From: Liquorilactobacillus nagelii DSM 13675
Lineage (GTDB): Bacteria > Bacillota > Bacilli > Lactobacillales > Lactobacillaceae
Direction of reading: 5' to 3'
Length of the DNA stretch: 64,000 nucleotides
NCBI RefSeq assembly: GCF_019444005.1
Contig: NZ_CP049304.1
Coordinates: 1,054,001 to 1,118,000, forward strand
The translations under genes were made by a program, and so were the position numbers. Shown one piece after another: positions 32,231-45,787 of the stretch (position 1 is the first letter of the stretch; every line of letters begins with the position of its first letter). Under the pieces are notes generated by a model, which saw only the letters and a program-made list of their open reading frames with translations, was not told the origin of the DNA and ran no database searches.

Positions 32231-33013
32231 TTACTCAAGATAGATACGCTGCAATTGAGAAATTTTTGCTGGTGTTAAATCAAAGATTTCGCGCAAATAG
32301 TTAGTCACACTTCCATAGTGATCTAAAACGGCTTGATGAGCCGAGTCAAGTTCTTCTGCAAAGACATTAAATGAAGCGTTCATTTTCTTAATAAACTCAG
32401 CTGCTTGATCATCCTGCAATTTTTTTCGCAGTTTTTGTTCGTCGCCAGCACTATAGACCACATTGGTTAATAAATAGTCTTGTCGGATACTTTGATAATC
32501 AACACCTAACGCCGAAAGAATCAAAAATCCGGCAATCCCAGTCCGATCTTTACCAGCCGCACAATGAAATAAAAGCGAATCTCCTGGCTGATCATTAGCC
32601 AGCATATCTTCAAATAAACAACGAAAAGCTAATTGCGAGTGGGCATTGAGAACCATCATCAAATATGGTTCTTGGTAGTCAAATTCAACTGCTCCTCTTT
32701 TTGCTAACTCGCTTTGTGGCAAATCACCTTCACTTTCAGATTCACTAACTGGATAAACTGGATATGAGCGAAAAATTGTCTTGGCCGGAATCTTATCTGG
32801 TGCGTAATCTTGCTCTAATGGTGATCGCAAATCAATATCATACTTCAAACCATAGCGCCGTAATTGAGACTCGCCGTAACGCGTTATTTGACTCATATCA
32901 CCGGACCTTAACAGCTTGTGCCAACGGATTGTCCGTCCATCTGGTGTAGCATAGCCTCCCAATTCGCGTAAATTAACACTACCATGAACTGCTAATAATC
33001 TCTCTGATCGCAT
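32231..33013 (-). CDS. Tyrosine-protein phosphatase (IphP/DSP-like)
   Basis: The 260-residue protein has the CX5R phosphatase loop HCAAGKDRTG near residue 150, preceded by the LRELGGY and FRSG/LRSGDMS regions typical of the bacterial IphP-like (Y_phosphatase3) group. These act on phosphotyrosine and sometimes on phosphoinositides or other phosphate esters. No signal peptide is seen, so it is cytoplasmic. ATG 33013 follows GAGGAGG. It lies between the YczE gene and kdsA; the gaps of 60 and 147 bp allow but do not prove cotranscription. Confidence 0.88.
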   Translation of the reverse strand: MRSERLLAVHGSVNLRELGGYATPDGRTIRWHKLLRSGDMSQITRYGESQLRRYGLKYDIDLRSPLEQDYAPDKIPAKTIFRSYPVYPVSESESEGDLPQSELAKRGAVEFDYQEPYLMMVLNAHSQLAFRCLFEDMLANDQPGDSLLFHCAAGKDRTGIAGFLILSALGVDYQSIRQDYLLTNVVYSAGDEQKLRKKLQDDQAAEFIKKMNASFNVFAEELDSAHQAVLDHYGSVTNYLREIFDLTPAKISQLQRIYLE

Positions 33014-33072
33014 CTGATATCCTCCTCACTATTTTGCCCTTATTGTAAGCCTTGCCAGTTCAAAAACCAACT

Positions 33073-33732
33073 TTATTTTAATAATTCAGCAGTTAGTGGT
33101 TTAGCAACCTTTAATAATAATTTTACTAAATTACCCACAACCAGTGCCGAAATCAATGTTCCTTCACGAACTCCGCTTAAGTTCGATAAAAAAGTCAGGC
33201 AAATGATAGCTCCGATAACTGACATCGAAATATCTGACATTACGCGAATCTTACCATACTCAATATTAAAATAACGACTGATCGCCCGGACAAAAGCATC
33301 CCCTGGTAACATGGCAACGTCCGCAATTACTTCAAAATACGCTCCCAAACTGATAACCAAACAGCCAAACAATAATAATAATAACGACTGCCAATAATTT
33401 TGCATTATTACATGACGTAACCACGACATTGTCCAGTCAATCAAGTCGCCAAAAATAAATGACAGCAATATTTCAACCATAATTTCAGACCATTTAAGCT
33501 GATCGATTTCAAACAATATTTGACCGACAATTAAAAACAAACTAAAAATAATTGTCCACTCACCCAGTAAAAGTTGACTAACAACTAGTGACAAACTATA
33601 TGGAATTGCTGCCAACGGAGAAGTTCCTAAAGCTGCCTTAGTAACCAATGAAACCCCCAATGCATTAAAAAATAAACCCACTAGCAGTAAAAAGTAGCGC
33701 CAAACAATCATTTTTAAATTAATTCGAAACAT
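33073..33732 (-). CDS. YczE/YitT-like membrane protein
   Basis: The 219-residue protein has five to six spans. The first carries the family pattern FFNALGVSLVTKAALGTSPLAAIPYSLS, seen in YczE/YyaS-type proteins, which have been linked to export or quality control of secondary metabolites in Bacillus but are otherwise uncharacterised. I place the start at ATG 33732 with TAGGTGA upstream. It follows a MarR regulator (stop at 33737) by 4 bp, so the regulator probably controls it. Confidence 0.75.
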   Translation of the reverse strand: MFRINLKMIVWRYFLLLVGLFFNALGVSLVTKAALGTSPLAAIPYSLSLVVSQLLLGEWTIIFSLFLIVGQILFEIDQLKWSEIMVEILLSFIFGDLIDWTMSWLRHVIMQNYWQSLLLLLFGCLVISLGAYFEVIADVAMLPGDAFVRAISRYFNIEYGKIRVMSDISMSVIGAIICLTFLSNLSGVREGTLISALVVGNLVKLLLKVAKPLTAELLK

Positions 33733-33736
33733 TTTT

Positions 33737-34165
33737 TCACCTACCATCTAAATGATTTTCCAAAAGCAAATTCACTAATTCAGCTAGCTGCTCTTTTTGC
33801 GTCTCATTTAATGGTGCTAGAAACTCTTGCCCAGCTACTAAACCATGAGCATGTAATTGTTCGACCTGTTTGCTGCCAGCTGCCGTCAAGAAAAGCAAAT
33901 GATCTCGACCATCAATATTTGAAATTTGGCTTTCAATTAAGTTGCGCTCTCTTAATTTCATCACTAATTTTTGAGCTGCTTGATGAGTAACGCACAAAAA
34001 GTCTTTCAAGTCTTGGATTCGCTTACCAGGATATTTAGCAAAATACAATAAAACAGCGGATTGATTAGGTGTCAGCTGTTGTGCCGCTAAATCATGTTGA
34101 CGTCGATTGCTTAAGCGATTCCCCAATTGAATCAATTGGCGCTGTAAAATAAATTCATCAATCAT
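33737..34165 (-). CDS. MarR-family transcriptional regulator
   Basis: A 142-residue winged-helix protein: LTPNQSAVLLYFAKYPGKRIQDLKDFLCVTHQAAQKLVMKLRERNLIE is the HTH region (about residues 52-98) with the wing SNIDGRDHLLFLT. The MarR family senses small phenolics or oxidants and represses adjacent transporters. It is first in a two-gene unit with the YczE-like protein. A perfect 16-bp palindrome lies 48 bp upstream of its start. Confidence 0.88.
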   Translation of the reverse strand: MIDEFILQRQLIQLGNRLSNRRQHDLAAQQLTPNQSAVLLYFAKYPGKRIQDLKDFLCVTHQAAQKLVMKLRERNLIESQISNIDGRDHLLFLTAAGSKQVEQLHAHGLVAGQEFLAPLNETQKEQLAELVNLLLENHLDGR

Positions 34166-34212
34166 TTGATTACTCCTAAAATTAAATTTTAAAAATATTA
34201 ATTAGTTGAATT

Positions 34213-34228
34213 ATACAACTAGTTGTAT
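34213..34228. promoter_or_regulatory. Candidate MarR operator ATACAACTAGTTGTAT
   Basis: A perfect uninterrupted 16-bp palindrome in the marR promoter region. A second half, AGTTG at 34204-34208, pairs with the CAACT of the left arm. Confidence 0.6.
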
Positions 34229-34240
34229 ATTATGCAAATT

Positions 34241-34266
34241 AAAAACCGTGAAAAATCACGGTTTAT
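34241..34266 (-). terminator. Terminator after the WxL pseudogene
   Basis: Stem AAACCGTG/CACGGTTT (34243-34250, 34257-34264) with a 6-nt loop, T-rich on the minus strand. Confidence 0.7.
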
Positions 34267-34272
34267 TGTTTG

Positions 34273-36022
34273 CTAATTACTAGCACTAGACAACTTCGGA
34301 GTGTCATTGGTCAAATTCCAAGTAACTTTTGCTGTATAGGGACTATCAGTCTTTATATTAGCAGCAGTATTGTTTTTGCTAAACTGCAATGAAGCCGTCA
34401 CATTTTGATCATAGTTAGCAGATGTTTGTGAATTACCACTAGCAACTGAAGTGGCTGACTGGGACAAGTTAGTAGTTTTCCCCGCTAAACCAACTGCTAA
34501 AATTGTTTGTAAGGTATTGCCTGATTGATTAGTGAACGGTGTATAGCTGGCTGTTAATGACCAATTGCGATTAGCGTTTTGAATTTTTATTTGGTTATCA
34601 TTTGTAGTGACAGCCGAAACTGCCTGTCCGTTACTGCCATTAGCAGCCGCCGAAACCGGAATAGAACCAAAATTAAAAGCTGTCGGTACTTGTGTCAGCT
34701 GAGCTGTAATCGGCTTGATTGTTAGAGCAGCACGATTTGAAGTTGTAATTGCATTTTTAGAATTAGCACTGTCATAAATTCGAAATTGAATTGCGACTGA
34801 TTTGCCAGCTGCTGTTTGGTCTTCGACATATTGAACAAAATTTGATTGATTGTTGAAGCGGTTAGGAAACGAATTTGTCAAATCACTAGCATTCGTTAAA
34901 TTTTGTTTACTTGTGTATCCGCTCTTGGTATCACTTGAATTGCTTGGATCCCAATAAACCCAATTATACTGTAAGGTTCCACTGGTTGATTTTTTTAATG
35001 TGGCATTCAGTGTCTGAATTAAATTAGTAACTGAATTAGTATCAATTGCACTAGCGACCACTGAACCTAATCCCTTTTGGGTAACTGTGTCGCTATCAGT
35101 ATTAATTGCCTTTAACCCTCCTAGATCAAGTGTTTGCTTATTAGTTGCCTGCCCTGCTTTGGCTGTTAAAGTAATTGGGAAACCATAGCTATTAGAATCA
35201 GTATTGGTTGCAAGATTCAAACCAACTGGTAAATAAAATTGCGTTTGAGCCTTACCGTTTGATACATTATTATTTTGCTGATTAAATCAACTAGAGGTGT
35301 CACTTGGTAATGTTAACTGACTAGTGTTGCTAGAAAGTGACCAATTTACTTTGTCAGTCGTATTAGTTGGCGTAACATTAGCCGTCGCCTTACCAGTGTT
35401 ACTGTCAGTGAATTTAGACCAAATATTATCGACCGATTGTAAATCAGCTGAAACATTTAAGTTTTGCGGAATTAATGGAAACAAACTTTGATTGGGCGTC
35501 GTAATCGAAATTCCCGTAGCTGGCGTAGTGGGATTAAAATATGGTGAATAATAAGTTCCAATATTATTCCAATTAAAAATACCCGTTGCCCCACTAAAAA
35601 CAACTCGCATTTGTAAAGAACTATCAGCTGTATCAATTTTAAAACTAAAATATGAACTTCTAATTTTATAATGGACTCTGCCAATTTTGGTTAGTTTGAA
35701 TTGTATTTGTTGAAAAATCAGAAACATAACTGTATCCATTGCTATTATCTGTTTGATAATATAATTCTATTGTTTTTGACGTTAAATTAGGCTGAACAAA
35801 ATCAAATTCAACATATTGTTGTCCATCACTTTTTGTTTTGACAACGGGCACACCGGTAAATCCTGGCCTTTTTGAGTTTAGATCACCAAGCTGTGAAGCT
35901 GGTTGAGTGTACACATCCGCCTTAACTGATTGTGCAAAATATCCTGACAAGCTAAATACACCAACAAAAATTGCTAAAATTAAAAGTATAAAATTACGTT
36001 TTGAGGAATTGACTGCTTGCAT
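34273..36022 (-). pseudogene. WxL-domain surface protein, broken by a frameshift and an in-frame stop
   Basis: The original product was about 583 residues: an N-terminal signal peptide (hydrophobic core near residues 10-27, cleavage near VKA-DVY), a Thr/Asn/Ser-rich body, and a C-terminal WxL domain with the two motifs NWSLTASYT and VTWNLTND. The reading frame shifts near 35666-35690 (the piece encoding the signal peptide ends at NWQSPL), and TGA at 35289-35287 interrupts the second frame. After it the same frame continues without a break for 22 codons into the C-terminal part. WxL proteins bind peptidoglycan noncovalently, usually with DUF916 and LPxTG partners, none of which is here. Sequencing error could explain one lesion, hardly both. 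Confidence 0.8.
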
Positions 36023-36061
36023 TAAAAAATTCCTTTCTAATATTATATGTATTCTGGCGTA

Positions 36062-36090
36062 ATTATACTATAAACGTTTTCATTAGTAAA
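36062..36090 (-). promoter_or_regulatory. Promoter of the WxL gene with cre site in the spacer
   Basis: -35 TTTACT (36090-36085), 17-bp spacer, -10 TATAAT (36067-36062). The spacer contains ATGAAAACGTTTATA (36083-36069), one mismatch from the cre consensus, a repressing position for CcpA. Confidence 0.6.
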
Positions 36091-36140
36091 TTTTTTATCC
36101 AAATAATTATCCGGTTTTGATTTTAATAAGACAATTATTG

Positions 36141-36190
36141 CAAAAAAAATAACGTAGTCTAGTCGTATGAAAGCTTTTAGACTACGTATT
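36141..36190 (-). terminator. Terminator of the pyr operon
   Basis: Perfect 10-bp arms ACGTAGTCTA/TAGACTACGT (36153-36162, 36179-36188) followed on the minus strand by a T-rich run. Confidence 0.8.
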
Positions 36191-36204
36191 TCATTATTTA
36201 ACTG

Positions 36205-36821
36205 CTATTGCCAATTAGTCGGATCTTGGCGCCAAGCATGTAAGAGTTTCAAATCTTTATCAGTTATTTCCTGTTGATTTTGAGCAACTTCAATCAATTC
36301 TGAATAATTGGTTAAGGTTATAAATGGTAGCTTTGCTTGAGCAAAGTTTTGATCCGCCGCCGCCAGCTGATAACTGAAGATCCCGGCAACACCAATTACC
36401 TCGGCTCCTTCTTTTTGAGCCGCTGCCACTGCTTGCAAGACACTACCGCCAGTCGAAATCAGATCATCAATTAAGACTGTCTTTTGCCCCGGTTTAAGTA
36501 CACCTTCAATTTGCCGACCTTGTCCATGATCTTTAGGCTTTGAACGAACATAAACCATTGGCAAGTCCAGCAATTCAGCAATCCAAGCTGCATGTGGGAT
36601 ACCAGCCGTCGCTGTCCCAGCAATTACTTCAACATCAGGAAATTTGTTTTTGATTAAATCTGCTAAACCAGTCGCTATTTGCCGACGAACTTTCGGATAA
36701 CTAATTGTTAAACGATTGTCGCAGTAAATTGGGCTTTTAATTCCACTAGCCCAGGTAAATGGCTGTTGCGGTGAGAGTGAAACAGCCTGAATTTTTAATA
36801 AATCTGCCGCAATTGCTTTCA

Positions 36822-36822
<1 letters not shown>
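36205..36822 (-). CDS. pyrE: Orotate phosphoribosyltransferase
   Basis: Joins orotate to PRPP giving OMP. The 205-residue enzyme has the PRPP motif in [14 protein letters not shown] and the loop [15 protein letters not shown] 36822 follows GGAGG at 8 nt and overlaps the pyrF stop as TAATG. The open frame reaches 36837 but that ATG lies within the ribosome site. Last gene of the operon. Confidence 0.95.
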
Positions 36823-39248
<2,426 letters not shown>

Positions 39249-39257
39249 ATTTTCCTC

Positions 39258-42200
39258 CTATAGTAATGCATCGGTGGCAAAAGTCCGATTTTCTAACGCT
39301 CGAACCAATGCTTGTGCGGTATTCAGTGAAGTTAATAAAGGTACATTATGGGCAATTGCCAGTTGACGAATGCGAAAACCATCTGAAGTTGCCGCATGGT
39401 CGTGTCCCATGGTATTAATTACTAACTGTACTTTACCAGTTTGAATTAATTCTTGAATATTTTGTTCGGTCGTTTCTTGTTCACTTAGCTTAGCTACCGG
39501 AACAACTCGTAATCCATGTTTTTGCAAGAATTTAGCTGTTCCATCAGTTGCCAACAACTGATAGCCAATACTACTGAATCGTTTAGCCAACGGTAAAACC
39601 GACTCTTTATCCCCATGTTCAATTGTCAATAACACGCTTCCGCTTAATGGTAATTCCATCTTGGCACCAGCAAAAGCTTTTAACAAAGCTTTTTCAAATG
39701 TATGATCACTTCCCATAACTTCACCGGTCGACTTCATCTCCGGTCCAAGATAACTGTCAACATCAGCTAGTTTGCTAAAAGAGAACACCGGTGCTTTGAC
39801 ATTAATCGTTTTACTTTCAGGATACAGTCCCGGTTGGTAGCCTAATTCTTTAAGCGTTTTTCCTAAAATAACTTGAGTTGCAACCTGAGCCATCTCGATT
39901 CCCGTAATTTTACTCAAAAAAGGTACGGTCCGACTAGCTCGTGGGTTAACTTCCAAAACGTAAGCTTGATCTTGATGAATGATGAATTGAATGTTCATGA
40001 TACCAACACATTTTAGTGCTACAGCTAGTTTCTGTGTCGCAGTCACGATCTGTTGTTTGATATTGTCGCTAAATGATTGTGGAGGATAAACGGCCATCGA
40101 GTCACCTGAATGAACCCCAGCATGCTCAATATGTTCCATAATTCCCGGAAGCAAAACCTGCTGACCATCGCAAATCGCATCAACTTCACATTCACGTCCT
40201 TCAAGATATGCATCAACCAGTATCGGATGATCGGCTGCAGCTGGAACATTTTGCTGTAAATAGGCTTGAAGTTCTGTTTCATTATTAACAATTTCCATTG
40301 CGCGACCACCTAGTACATAACTTGGTCGAACTAAGACAGGGTAGCCGATTTCAGCAGCTTTTTCCAAAACTCCAGCTGGTGTAGTCGCCGTCTTGCCAAT
40401 CGGCTGCTGCAACTGTAATTGATTAATGACTTCATCAAATAATTCACGATCTTCAGCTCGATCAAGATCTTCAACCGTTGTCCCGAGAATTTTAACTCCG
40501 TGTTCAACTAGACCAGCCGCCAAATTAATCGCGGTCTGTCCACCAAACTGGACGATAACGCCGACTGGTTGCTCCAAGTCGATCACATTCAAGACATCTT
40601 CTAACGTCAGTGGTTCAAAATACAGCTTGTCAGAAATCGAGAAATCAGTCGAAACCGTTTCGGGATTGCTATTCATAACAATAGCTTCATAACCCATTTT
40701 TTGAATTGCTTTAACACTGTGCACCGTCGCGTAATCAAACTCAACCCCTTGACCGATTCGAATTGGACCTGAACCAATTACTAAAATCGACTTTTTACCA
40801 GTTGGCTGACTCTCATTTTCCTGATCATAGGTACTGTAAAAATATGGTGTTTTAGATTCAAATTCAGCAGCACAAGTATCAACCATTTTATATACCGGTT
40901 TAACTTGCTGCTCCAATCGAAACTGACGGATTTCGGCCGCCGATTTTTGCCAGAATCTGCCAATTGTATAGTCACTGAAACCATATCTTTTAGCTGTTAA
41001 TAAAGTTGCCAAATCATTGGGATGTTGCTGCAATTTTGTTTCAATTTCAGTTAAATGTTTAACAATATCTAAAAAATAGCAATTAATTTTAGTAAGTTCA
41101 TGAATTTCACTCAGGTTATAATTACGACGGAAAGCTTCGGCTAGGTAGAACAGCCGATCATCTTGTGGATGCATTAATTTTTCTTCCAATTGATCATCAC
41201 TGGCTGCTTGAGCAGTCGTTGAAAATAGATCTTGTTCATCAATTTCTAACGAGCGAACTGCTTTTTGTAAAGCTTCTTCAGCAGTGCGACCGATTGCCAT
41301 TACTTCACCAGTTGCCTTCATTTGCGTACCTAAACGACGATCGCCTTTAGGAAACTTATCAAATGGCCAACGCGGAATTTTAGCAACCACATAATCTAAA
41401 GCTGGTTCAAATTCAGCATAAGTTGTCCCCGTGACCGGATTAATAATTTCATCTAAGGTTAAACCAACCGCAATCTTAGCTGCCATCTTGGCAATTGGAT
41501 ATCCGGTTGCCTTGGAAGCTAGGGCGGAAGAACGGCTAACTCGCGGATTAACTTCAATCACATCATAATTAAAACTATTCGGATCCAAGGCTAACTGAAC
41601 ATTGCAGCCACCCTCAATTTTTAAAGCACTAATAATCTCTAACGAAACATCCCGCAACATTTGATATTCTCGATCACTTAGCGTTTGTGTTGGAGAAAAG
41701 ACGATTGAATCACCAGTATGAATCCCAACCGGATCAAAGTTTTCCATACAACAAACAACCATTGTATTATCAGCATGGTCTCGCATAACTTCAAATTCAA
41801 TTTCTTTGTAACCCATGATACTTTTTTCAATTAAACACTGGGTTACTGGTGACAAATCTAAACCGTTTGTGGCGATTTCAGTTAGTTCTTCTGGGGTATC
41901 ACATAAACCACCACCCGTTCCACCCATTGTAAAGGCTGGACGAACGATTACTGGATAGCCGATTTCAGCTGCAAAATCCAAAGCTGCTTGAGTGGTATTA
42001 ACAGTCTTTGAAGGTGGAACTGGTTTTCCTAGTTGTTTCATCAGTTCTTTAAACAATTCACGATCTTCGGCCTGATTAATAGCAGTTAACTTTGTCCCTA
42101 GTAACTCAATACCCAATTCTTTTAAAATACCAGTTTCTGCCAAAGACATCGCCAGATTCAAACCGATTTGGCCGCCAAGCGTAGGTAAAATTGCATCTGG

Positions 42201-42446
42201 ATACTCTTGCCGAATAATCCGAGAAACTGACTCAGTCGTCAACGGTTCAAGATAGACACGATCAGCAATTTGGTTATCCGTCATAATCGTTGCCGGATTA
42301 GAATTGACTAAAACTACTTCATACCCTTCTTCGCGTAAAGCTAAGCAAGCTTGTGTTCCTGAATAATCAAATTCAGCAGCTTGACCAATAATGATTGGAC
42401 CAGAGCCAAGGACCATTATCTTATGAATATCAGTTCTTTTCGGCAT
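39258..42446 (-). CDS. carB: Carbamoyl-phosphate synthase large subunit
   Basis: The 1062-residue synthetase has the usual duplicated ATP-grasp halves: [19 protein letters not shown] at the N-terminus and [20 protein letters not shown] near residue 555, each followed by its ATP-grasp domain, and a C-terminal MGS-like allosteric domain from about 930. Makes carbamoyl phosphate from ammonia, bicarbonate and 2 ATP. Overlaps carA by 17 bp. Its place in the pyr operon, rather than an arginine cluster, points to pyrimidine control. Confidence 0.97.
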   Translation of the reverse strand: MPKRTDIHKIMVLGSGPIIIGQAAEFDYSGTQACLALREEGYEVVLVNSNPATIMTDNQIADRVYLEPLTTESVSRIIRQEYPDAILPTLGGQIGLNLAMSLAETGILKELGIELLGTKLTAINQAEDRELFKELMKQLGKPVPPSKTVNTTQAALDFAAEIGYPVIVRPAFTMGGTGGGLCDTPEELTEIATNGLDLSPVTQCLIEKSIMGYKEIEFEVMRDHADNTMVVCCMENFDPVGIHTGDSIVFSPTQTLSDREYQMLRDVSLEIISALKIEGGCNVQLALDPNSFNYDVIEVNPRVSRSSALASKATGYPIAKMAAKIAVGLTLDEIINPVTGTTYAEFEPALDYVVAKIPRWPFDKFPKGDRRLGTQMKATGEVMAIGRTAEEALQKAVRSLEIDEQDLFSTTAQAASDDQLEEKLMHPQDDRLFYLAEAFRRNYNLSEIHELTKINCYFLDIVKHLTEIETKLQQHPNDLATLLTAKRYGFSDYTIGRFWQKSAAEIRQFRLEQQVKPVYKMVDTCAAEFESKTPYFYSTYDQENESQPTGKKSILVIGSGPIRIGQGVEFDYATVHSVKAIQKMGYEAIVMNSNPETVSTDFSISDKLYFEPLTLEDVLNVIDLEQPVGVIVQFGGQTAINLAAGLVEHGVKILGTTVEDLDRAEDRELFDEVINQLQLQQPIGKTATTPAGVLEKAAEIGYPVLVRPSYVLGGRAMEIVNNETELQAYLQQNVPAAADHPILVDAYLEGRECEVDAICDGQQVLLPGIMEHIEHAGVHSGDSMAVYPPQSFSDNIKQQIVTATQKLAVALKCVGIMNIQFIIHQDQAYVLEVNPRASRTVPFLSKITGIEMAQVATQVILGKTLKELGYQPGLYPESKTINVKAPVFSFSKLADVDSYLGPEMKSTGEVMGSDHTFEKALLKAFAGAKMELPLSGSVLLTIEHGDKESVLPLAKRFSSIGYQLLATDGTAKFLQKHGLRVVPVAKLSEQETTEQNIQELIQTGKVQLVINTMGHDHAATSDGFRIRQLAIAHNVPLLTSLNTAQALVRALENRTFATDALL

Positions 42447-43524
42447 GACGTTCTTCCTTTCTTAAATCAATCATCTGCATAAAATCGTCAAAGATGGTTA
42501 CCGCGTCATGCGGACCTGGAGCTGCATCTGGATGGAATTGGACACTAAAGGCAGGATACTGTTTGTGATGCAATCCCTCAACCGTCTGATCATTAATTTC
42601 TTGGTGAGTAATATTTAAAATCTGACTATCAATTGAATCCGGTTCGACGGCATACCCATGATTTTGGGAAGTAAAGAAAATCCTTCCAGTGGCAATCTCT
42701 TTAACTGGATGATTGAAACCACGGTGACCAAACTTCATTTTAAATGTATCAGCCCCATTGGCTAATGCAAACAATTGATGCCCTAAACAAATCCCAAACA
42801 ATGGTAATTTTTCTTGCAGTTGACGAATCATTGTTAAAACAGATTCTGGCATTGATTTCGGATCACCAGGTCCGTTAGATAAGAGCACCCCATCTGGATG
42901 TAATTGCAAAATTTGGGTGGCACTCGCGGTGTAGGGCATCACAATTGTATTACAATCTCTTTGCGCAAGTTCGCGTAAAATGCTGTGTTTCAAGCCAAAA
43001 TCAACCACAACTACATTCCGCTTGCTCCCAGGATTAGGATATGGTCGACTAGTTGCCACTTGCTGATTCAAATTAATCGGCAGCGGTTTTTGTAAATCAG
43101 CGATCGCTGTCTCGGCAGCTGCTTGACTGTCAGTCAATTTGCCACGCATTGTTCCAGCCGAACGTAAACGCTTAGTAAGAGCACGGGTATCAATCCCAGA
43201 TATACCTGGAATCTTCATCTGCTGCAAAAAATCAGCAAAACTTCCTTGCTGGCGCCAGTTGCTTGAAACACGGGCTAATTCATGACAAACAACCCCACTA
43301 CAAGCTGGCTCAATTGATTCACAATCATCTAAATTAACACCGTAATTACCAATTAATGGATTTGTAAAAACTAAAATTTGACCAGCGTACGATTGATCGC
43401 TGACAGCTTCTTGATACCCGGTCATTCCAGTTGTAAAAACAACCTCGCCAGCTTTTAACTGATCGGAGCCAAAAGCTGTTCCAGTGTAAATACTGCCATC
43501 TTCCAAAACTAAATAGCGTTGCAT
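42430..43524 (-). CDS. carA: Carbamoyl-phosphate synthase small (glutaminase) subunit
   Basis: The 364-residue subunit supplies ammonia from glutamine. The C-terminal class I amidotransferase has the nucleophile in FGICLGHQL, preceded by LLSNGPGDP, and the His/Glu pair in [13 protein letters not shown]. Full length. Two bp after pyrC and overlapping carB. Confidence 0.97.
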   Translation of the reverse strand: MQRYLVLEDGSIYTGTAFGSDQLKAGEVVFTTGMTGYQEAVSDQSYAGQILVFTNPLIGNYGVNLDDCESIEPACSGVVCHELARVSSNWRQQGSFADFLQQMKIPGISGIDTRALTKRLRSAGTMRGKLTDSQAAAETAIADLQKPLPINLNQQVATSRPYPNPGSKRNVVVVDFGLKHSILRELAQRDCNTIVMPYTASATQILQLHPDGVLLSNGPGDPKSMPESVLTMIRQLQEKLPLFGICLGHQLFALANGADTFKMKFGHRGFNHPVKEIATGRIFFTSQNHGYAVEPDSIDSQILNITHQEINDQTVEGLHHKQYPAFSVQFHPDAAPGPHDAVTIFDDFMQMIDLRKEERHAEKN

Positions 43525-43525
43525 G

Positions 43526-44818
43526 TCAAGCCTCCCTTTGATATACTACCTGACCAGCTACAAACGTTAGCTGGGTTTGTCCAAAAACTTTTTTGCCAGT
43601 AAATGGCGTGTTTTTTCCTTTTGAATAGTAATTTTCAGCCTTAATAATTGCTGGATGATTCAAATCAAAAACCGCTAAATCTGCAATTCGACCGGGAAGT
43701 AATTCTCCAGCTTGTGATAAATTGAAGGACTGTGCTGGTTTGATTGTCATTAGTTCCAGTAATCTTTCTAATGATAATTGCTTGGTTTTAACTAATTCGG
43801 TGTACAACATGCTAAAGGCTATTTCACTACCAGTAATTCCAAAAGCTGAACCGCAAAAGCCGCCTGCCTTATCAGTTACCGTATGTGGTGCGTGATCTGT
43901 TGCAATCATGTCAATCGTACCATCTGCCAAACCAGTAATTAAAGCTTGCCGATCGGCTTCAGAACGTAACGGTGGATTCATTTTATAGTTACTGTCATCA
44001 GCTGGAATATCTTGATCTGCTAATAAAAGATGATGTGGTGATGCTTCACAAGTAACGTTAATTCCTTGTTGCTTTGCCCAGCGAATTAATTCAACACTAG
44101 CTTTGGTTGAAATATGACAAGCATGATAGTGAACCCCCGTTGCCTGAGCCAAGATCAAATCTCGTGCCAGCTGTGATGATTCGCTCAAGCTTGACATGCC
44201 GGGTAACCCTAATTCCAGCGCTTTTTCACCGGCATTGATAACTCCATCAAATAATAAGCTTTCATCTTCGATATGTTCCGCTAATGGTAAATCTGCAGCA
44301 GCAGCCTGCTTCATGGCTTGATACATCACTGCGGCTGACTGAATGCCACTCCCATCATCACTGACTGCAAAGGCTCCAGCCGTTTTTAACGCCTGCAAAT
44401 CATTAACTTGCTTTCCTTGCCGTTGCTTAGTAATTGCTCCATACTGCAAAATGTGAACCAAACCATCACGCTGATTTAATTCTATTACCGGAGTTATCGT
44501 TGCTGGAGCATCAGGAACTGGATCAAGATTTGGCATCGCCCCAACAGTTGTAAAACCACCATGGGCCGCCGCCATACTCCCTGTTTTAACAGTTTCTTTT
44601 TGAGTATAGCCCGGTTGGCGATAATGAACATGTACATCAACAAGACCTGGAGTTACTAACAGGTTTTTCAAATTATAATGTTTGATTTTGCTATTATTTG
44701 CTAAAGCCAGGTCTAGATTTGATCCAAGTGCCTTAATCCGATTATTCTCAAGCAAAATATCTAACTGCTGTAATTTACCTGCTTGATACACCAAACCATT
44801 TTGCAATAAAGTTAACAT
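43526..44818 (-). CDS. pyrC: Dihydroorotase
   Basis: Cyclises carbamoyl-aspartate to dihydroorotate. A 430-residue amidohydrolase of the multifunctional class: metal-binding [18 protein letters not shown] and [10 protein letters not shown], with ASPHHLLL. Starts 2 bp after pyrB. Its Zn ligands are intact. Confidence 0.96.
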   Translation of the reverse strand: MLTLLQNGLVYQAGKLQQLDILLENNRIKALGSNLDLALANNSKIKHYNLKNLLVTPGLVDVHVHYRQPGYTQKETVKTGSMAAAHGGFTTVGAMPNLDPVPDAPATITPVIELNQRDGLVHILQYGAITKQRQGKQVNDLQALKTAGAFAVSDDGSGIQSAAVMYQAMKQAAAADLPLAEHIEDESLLFDGVINAGEKALELGLPGMSSLSESSQLARDLILAQATGVHYHACHISTKASVELIRWAKQQGINVTCEASPHHLLLADQDIPADDSNYKMNPPLRSEADRQALITGLADGTIDMIATDHAPHTVTDKAGGFCGSAFGITGSEIAFSMLYTELVKTKQLSLERLLELMTIKPAQSFNLSQAGELLPGRIADLAVFDLNHPAIIKAENYYSKGKNTPFTGKKVFGQTQLTFVAGQVVYQREA

Positions 44819-44820
44819 CC

Positions 44821-45771
44821 CTAAATACCTCCTAATTTTCGACCGTTAATCACTGCCTCCAACATTGCCATTCGGATAAAAACTCCATTACGCATTTGCT
44901 CAGCGAATCGTGATTTGGGAGCTTCAACTAAATCAGAATCAAGCTCAACTCCACGATTAATCGGACCGGGATGCATGATAATTGCATTATCTTTCATTTG
45001 CTGATAACGTTTTTTGGTTAATCCATACATTTGATGATAAGTGCTTGCATCAAAATCCGTTTCTGATTGATGACGCTCGTGCTGGACGCGCAATAACATT
45101 ACGACATCCATTTGGTCAACTAGCTGATCAAGTGGCAAATAGTTACCATATTGACCAAACTCAGCTGCATCATACCAATACTTTGGACCAGAAAAATAAA
45201 TTTGCGCTCCTAATCTTTGTAACAATTGCATATTACTGCGTGCAACGCGAGAATTGGTTAAATCACCAATAATCGCAATTTTTAAACCAGCAAAATGTCC
45301 AAATTGTTCTTTAATTGTCAGCATATCCAACAATGATTGCGAAGGATGTTGTCCACTACCATCTCCAGCATTAATAATTCCTAAGTCTAGTTGTTGATTA
45401 GCATTTAAATCGATTAAAGATTGGTAATAATTATTTTCTGGATGACGAATAACTGCTAATTGAACCCCAATCGAATTTAATGATAACAAAGTATCATAAA
45501 GTGATTCACCTTTCTTGACTGAGCTAGCTGCTGGATCAAAAGGAATTACCGTTAAACCTAACTTACGTTCAGCCATTTCAAAGCTACAATGTGTCCGCGT
45601 GCTATTTTCAAAAAATAAATTGGCAGCGTAAATTGGTTGGTTGAATTTTGGTGATCGACCATTATTTTTAAAATAACTAGCCCGTTCGAGCAACTGATTC
45701 AAATCTGCTAACGGTAAATTTTCAACTGAAACAAAGTGTGACATTTTGACACATTCTTTAATTTGCGGCAT
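44821..45771 (-). CDS. pyrB: Aspartate carbamoyltransferase catalytic subunit
   Basis: Combines carbamoyl phosphate with aspartate. Carries the carbamoyl-phosphate loop [13 protein letters not shown], the HPSQSLLD motif and [11 protein letters not shown]. 316 residues. ATG 45771 has AGGAG 10 nt upstream; a second ATG nine codons later is possible. No regulatory PyrI is present, as expected in Firmicutes. Confidence 0.96.
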   Translation of the reverse strand: MPQIKECVKMSHFVSVENLPLADLNQLLERASYFKNNGRSPKFNQPIYAANLFFENSTRTHCSFEMAERKLGLTVIPFDPAASSVKKGESLYDTLLSLNSIGVQLAVIRHPENNYYQSLIDLNANQQLDLGIINAGDGSGQHPSQSLLDMLTIKEQFGHFAGLKIAIIGDLTNSRVARSNMQLLQRLGAQIYFSGPKYWYDAAEFGQYGNYLPLDQLVDQMDVVMLLRVQHERHQSETDFDASTYHQMYGLTKKRYQQMKDNAIIMHPGPINRGVELDSDLVEAPKSRFAEQMRNGVFIRMAMLEAVINGRKLGGI

Positions 45772-45787
45772 TTTAAATTCGCTCCTT

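Noticed and set aside
35220..35739. Independent small genes at 34273-35220 and 35287-35739
   Set aside because: They are fragments of one WxL gene: the second and third share a frame across a TGA, and the first joins by a frameshift.
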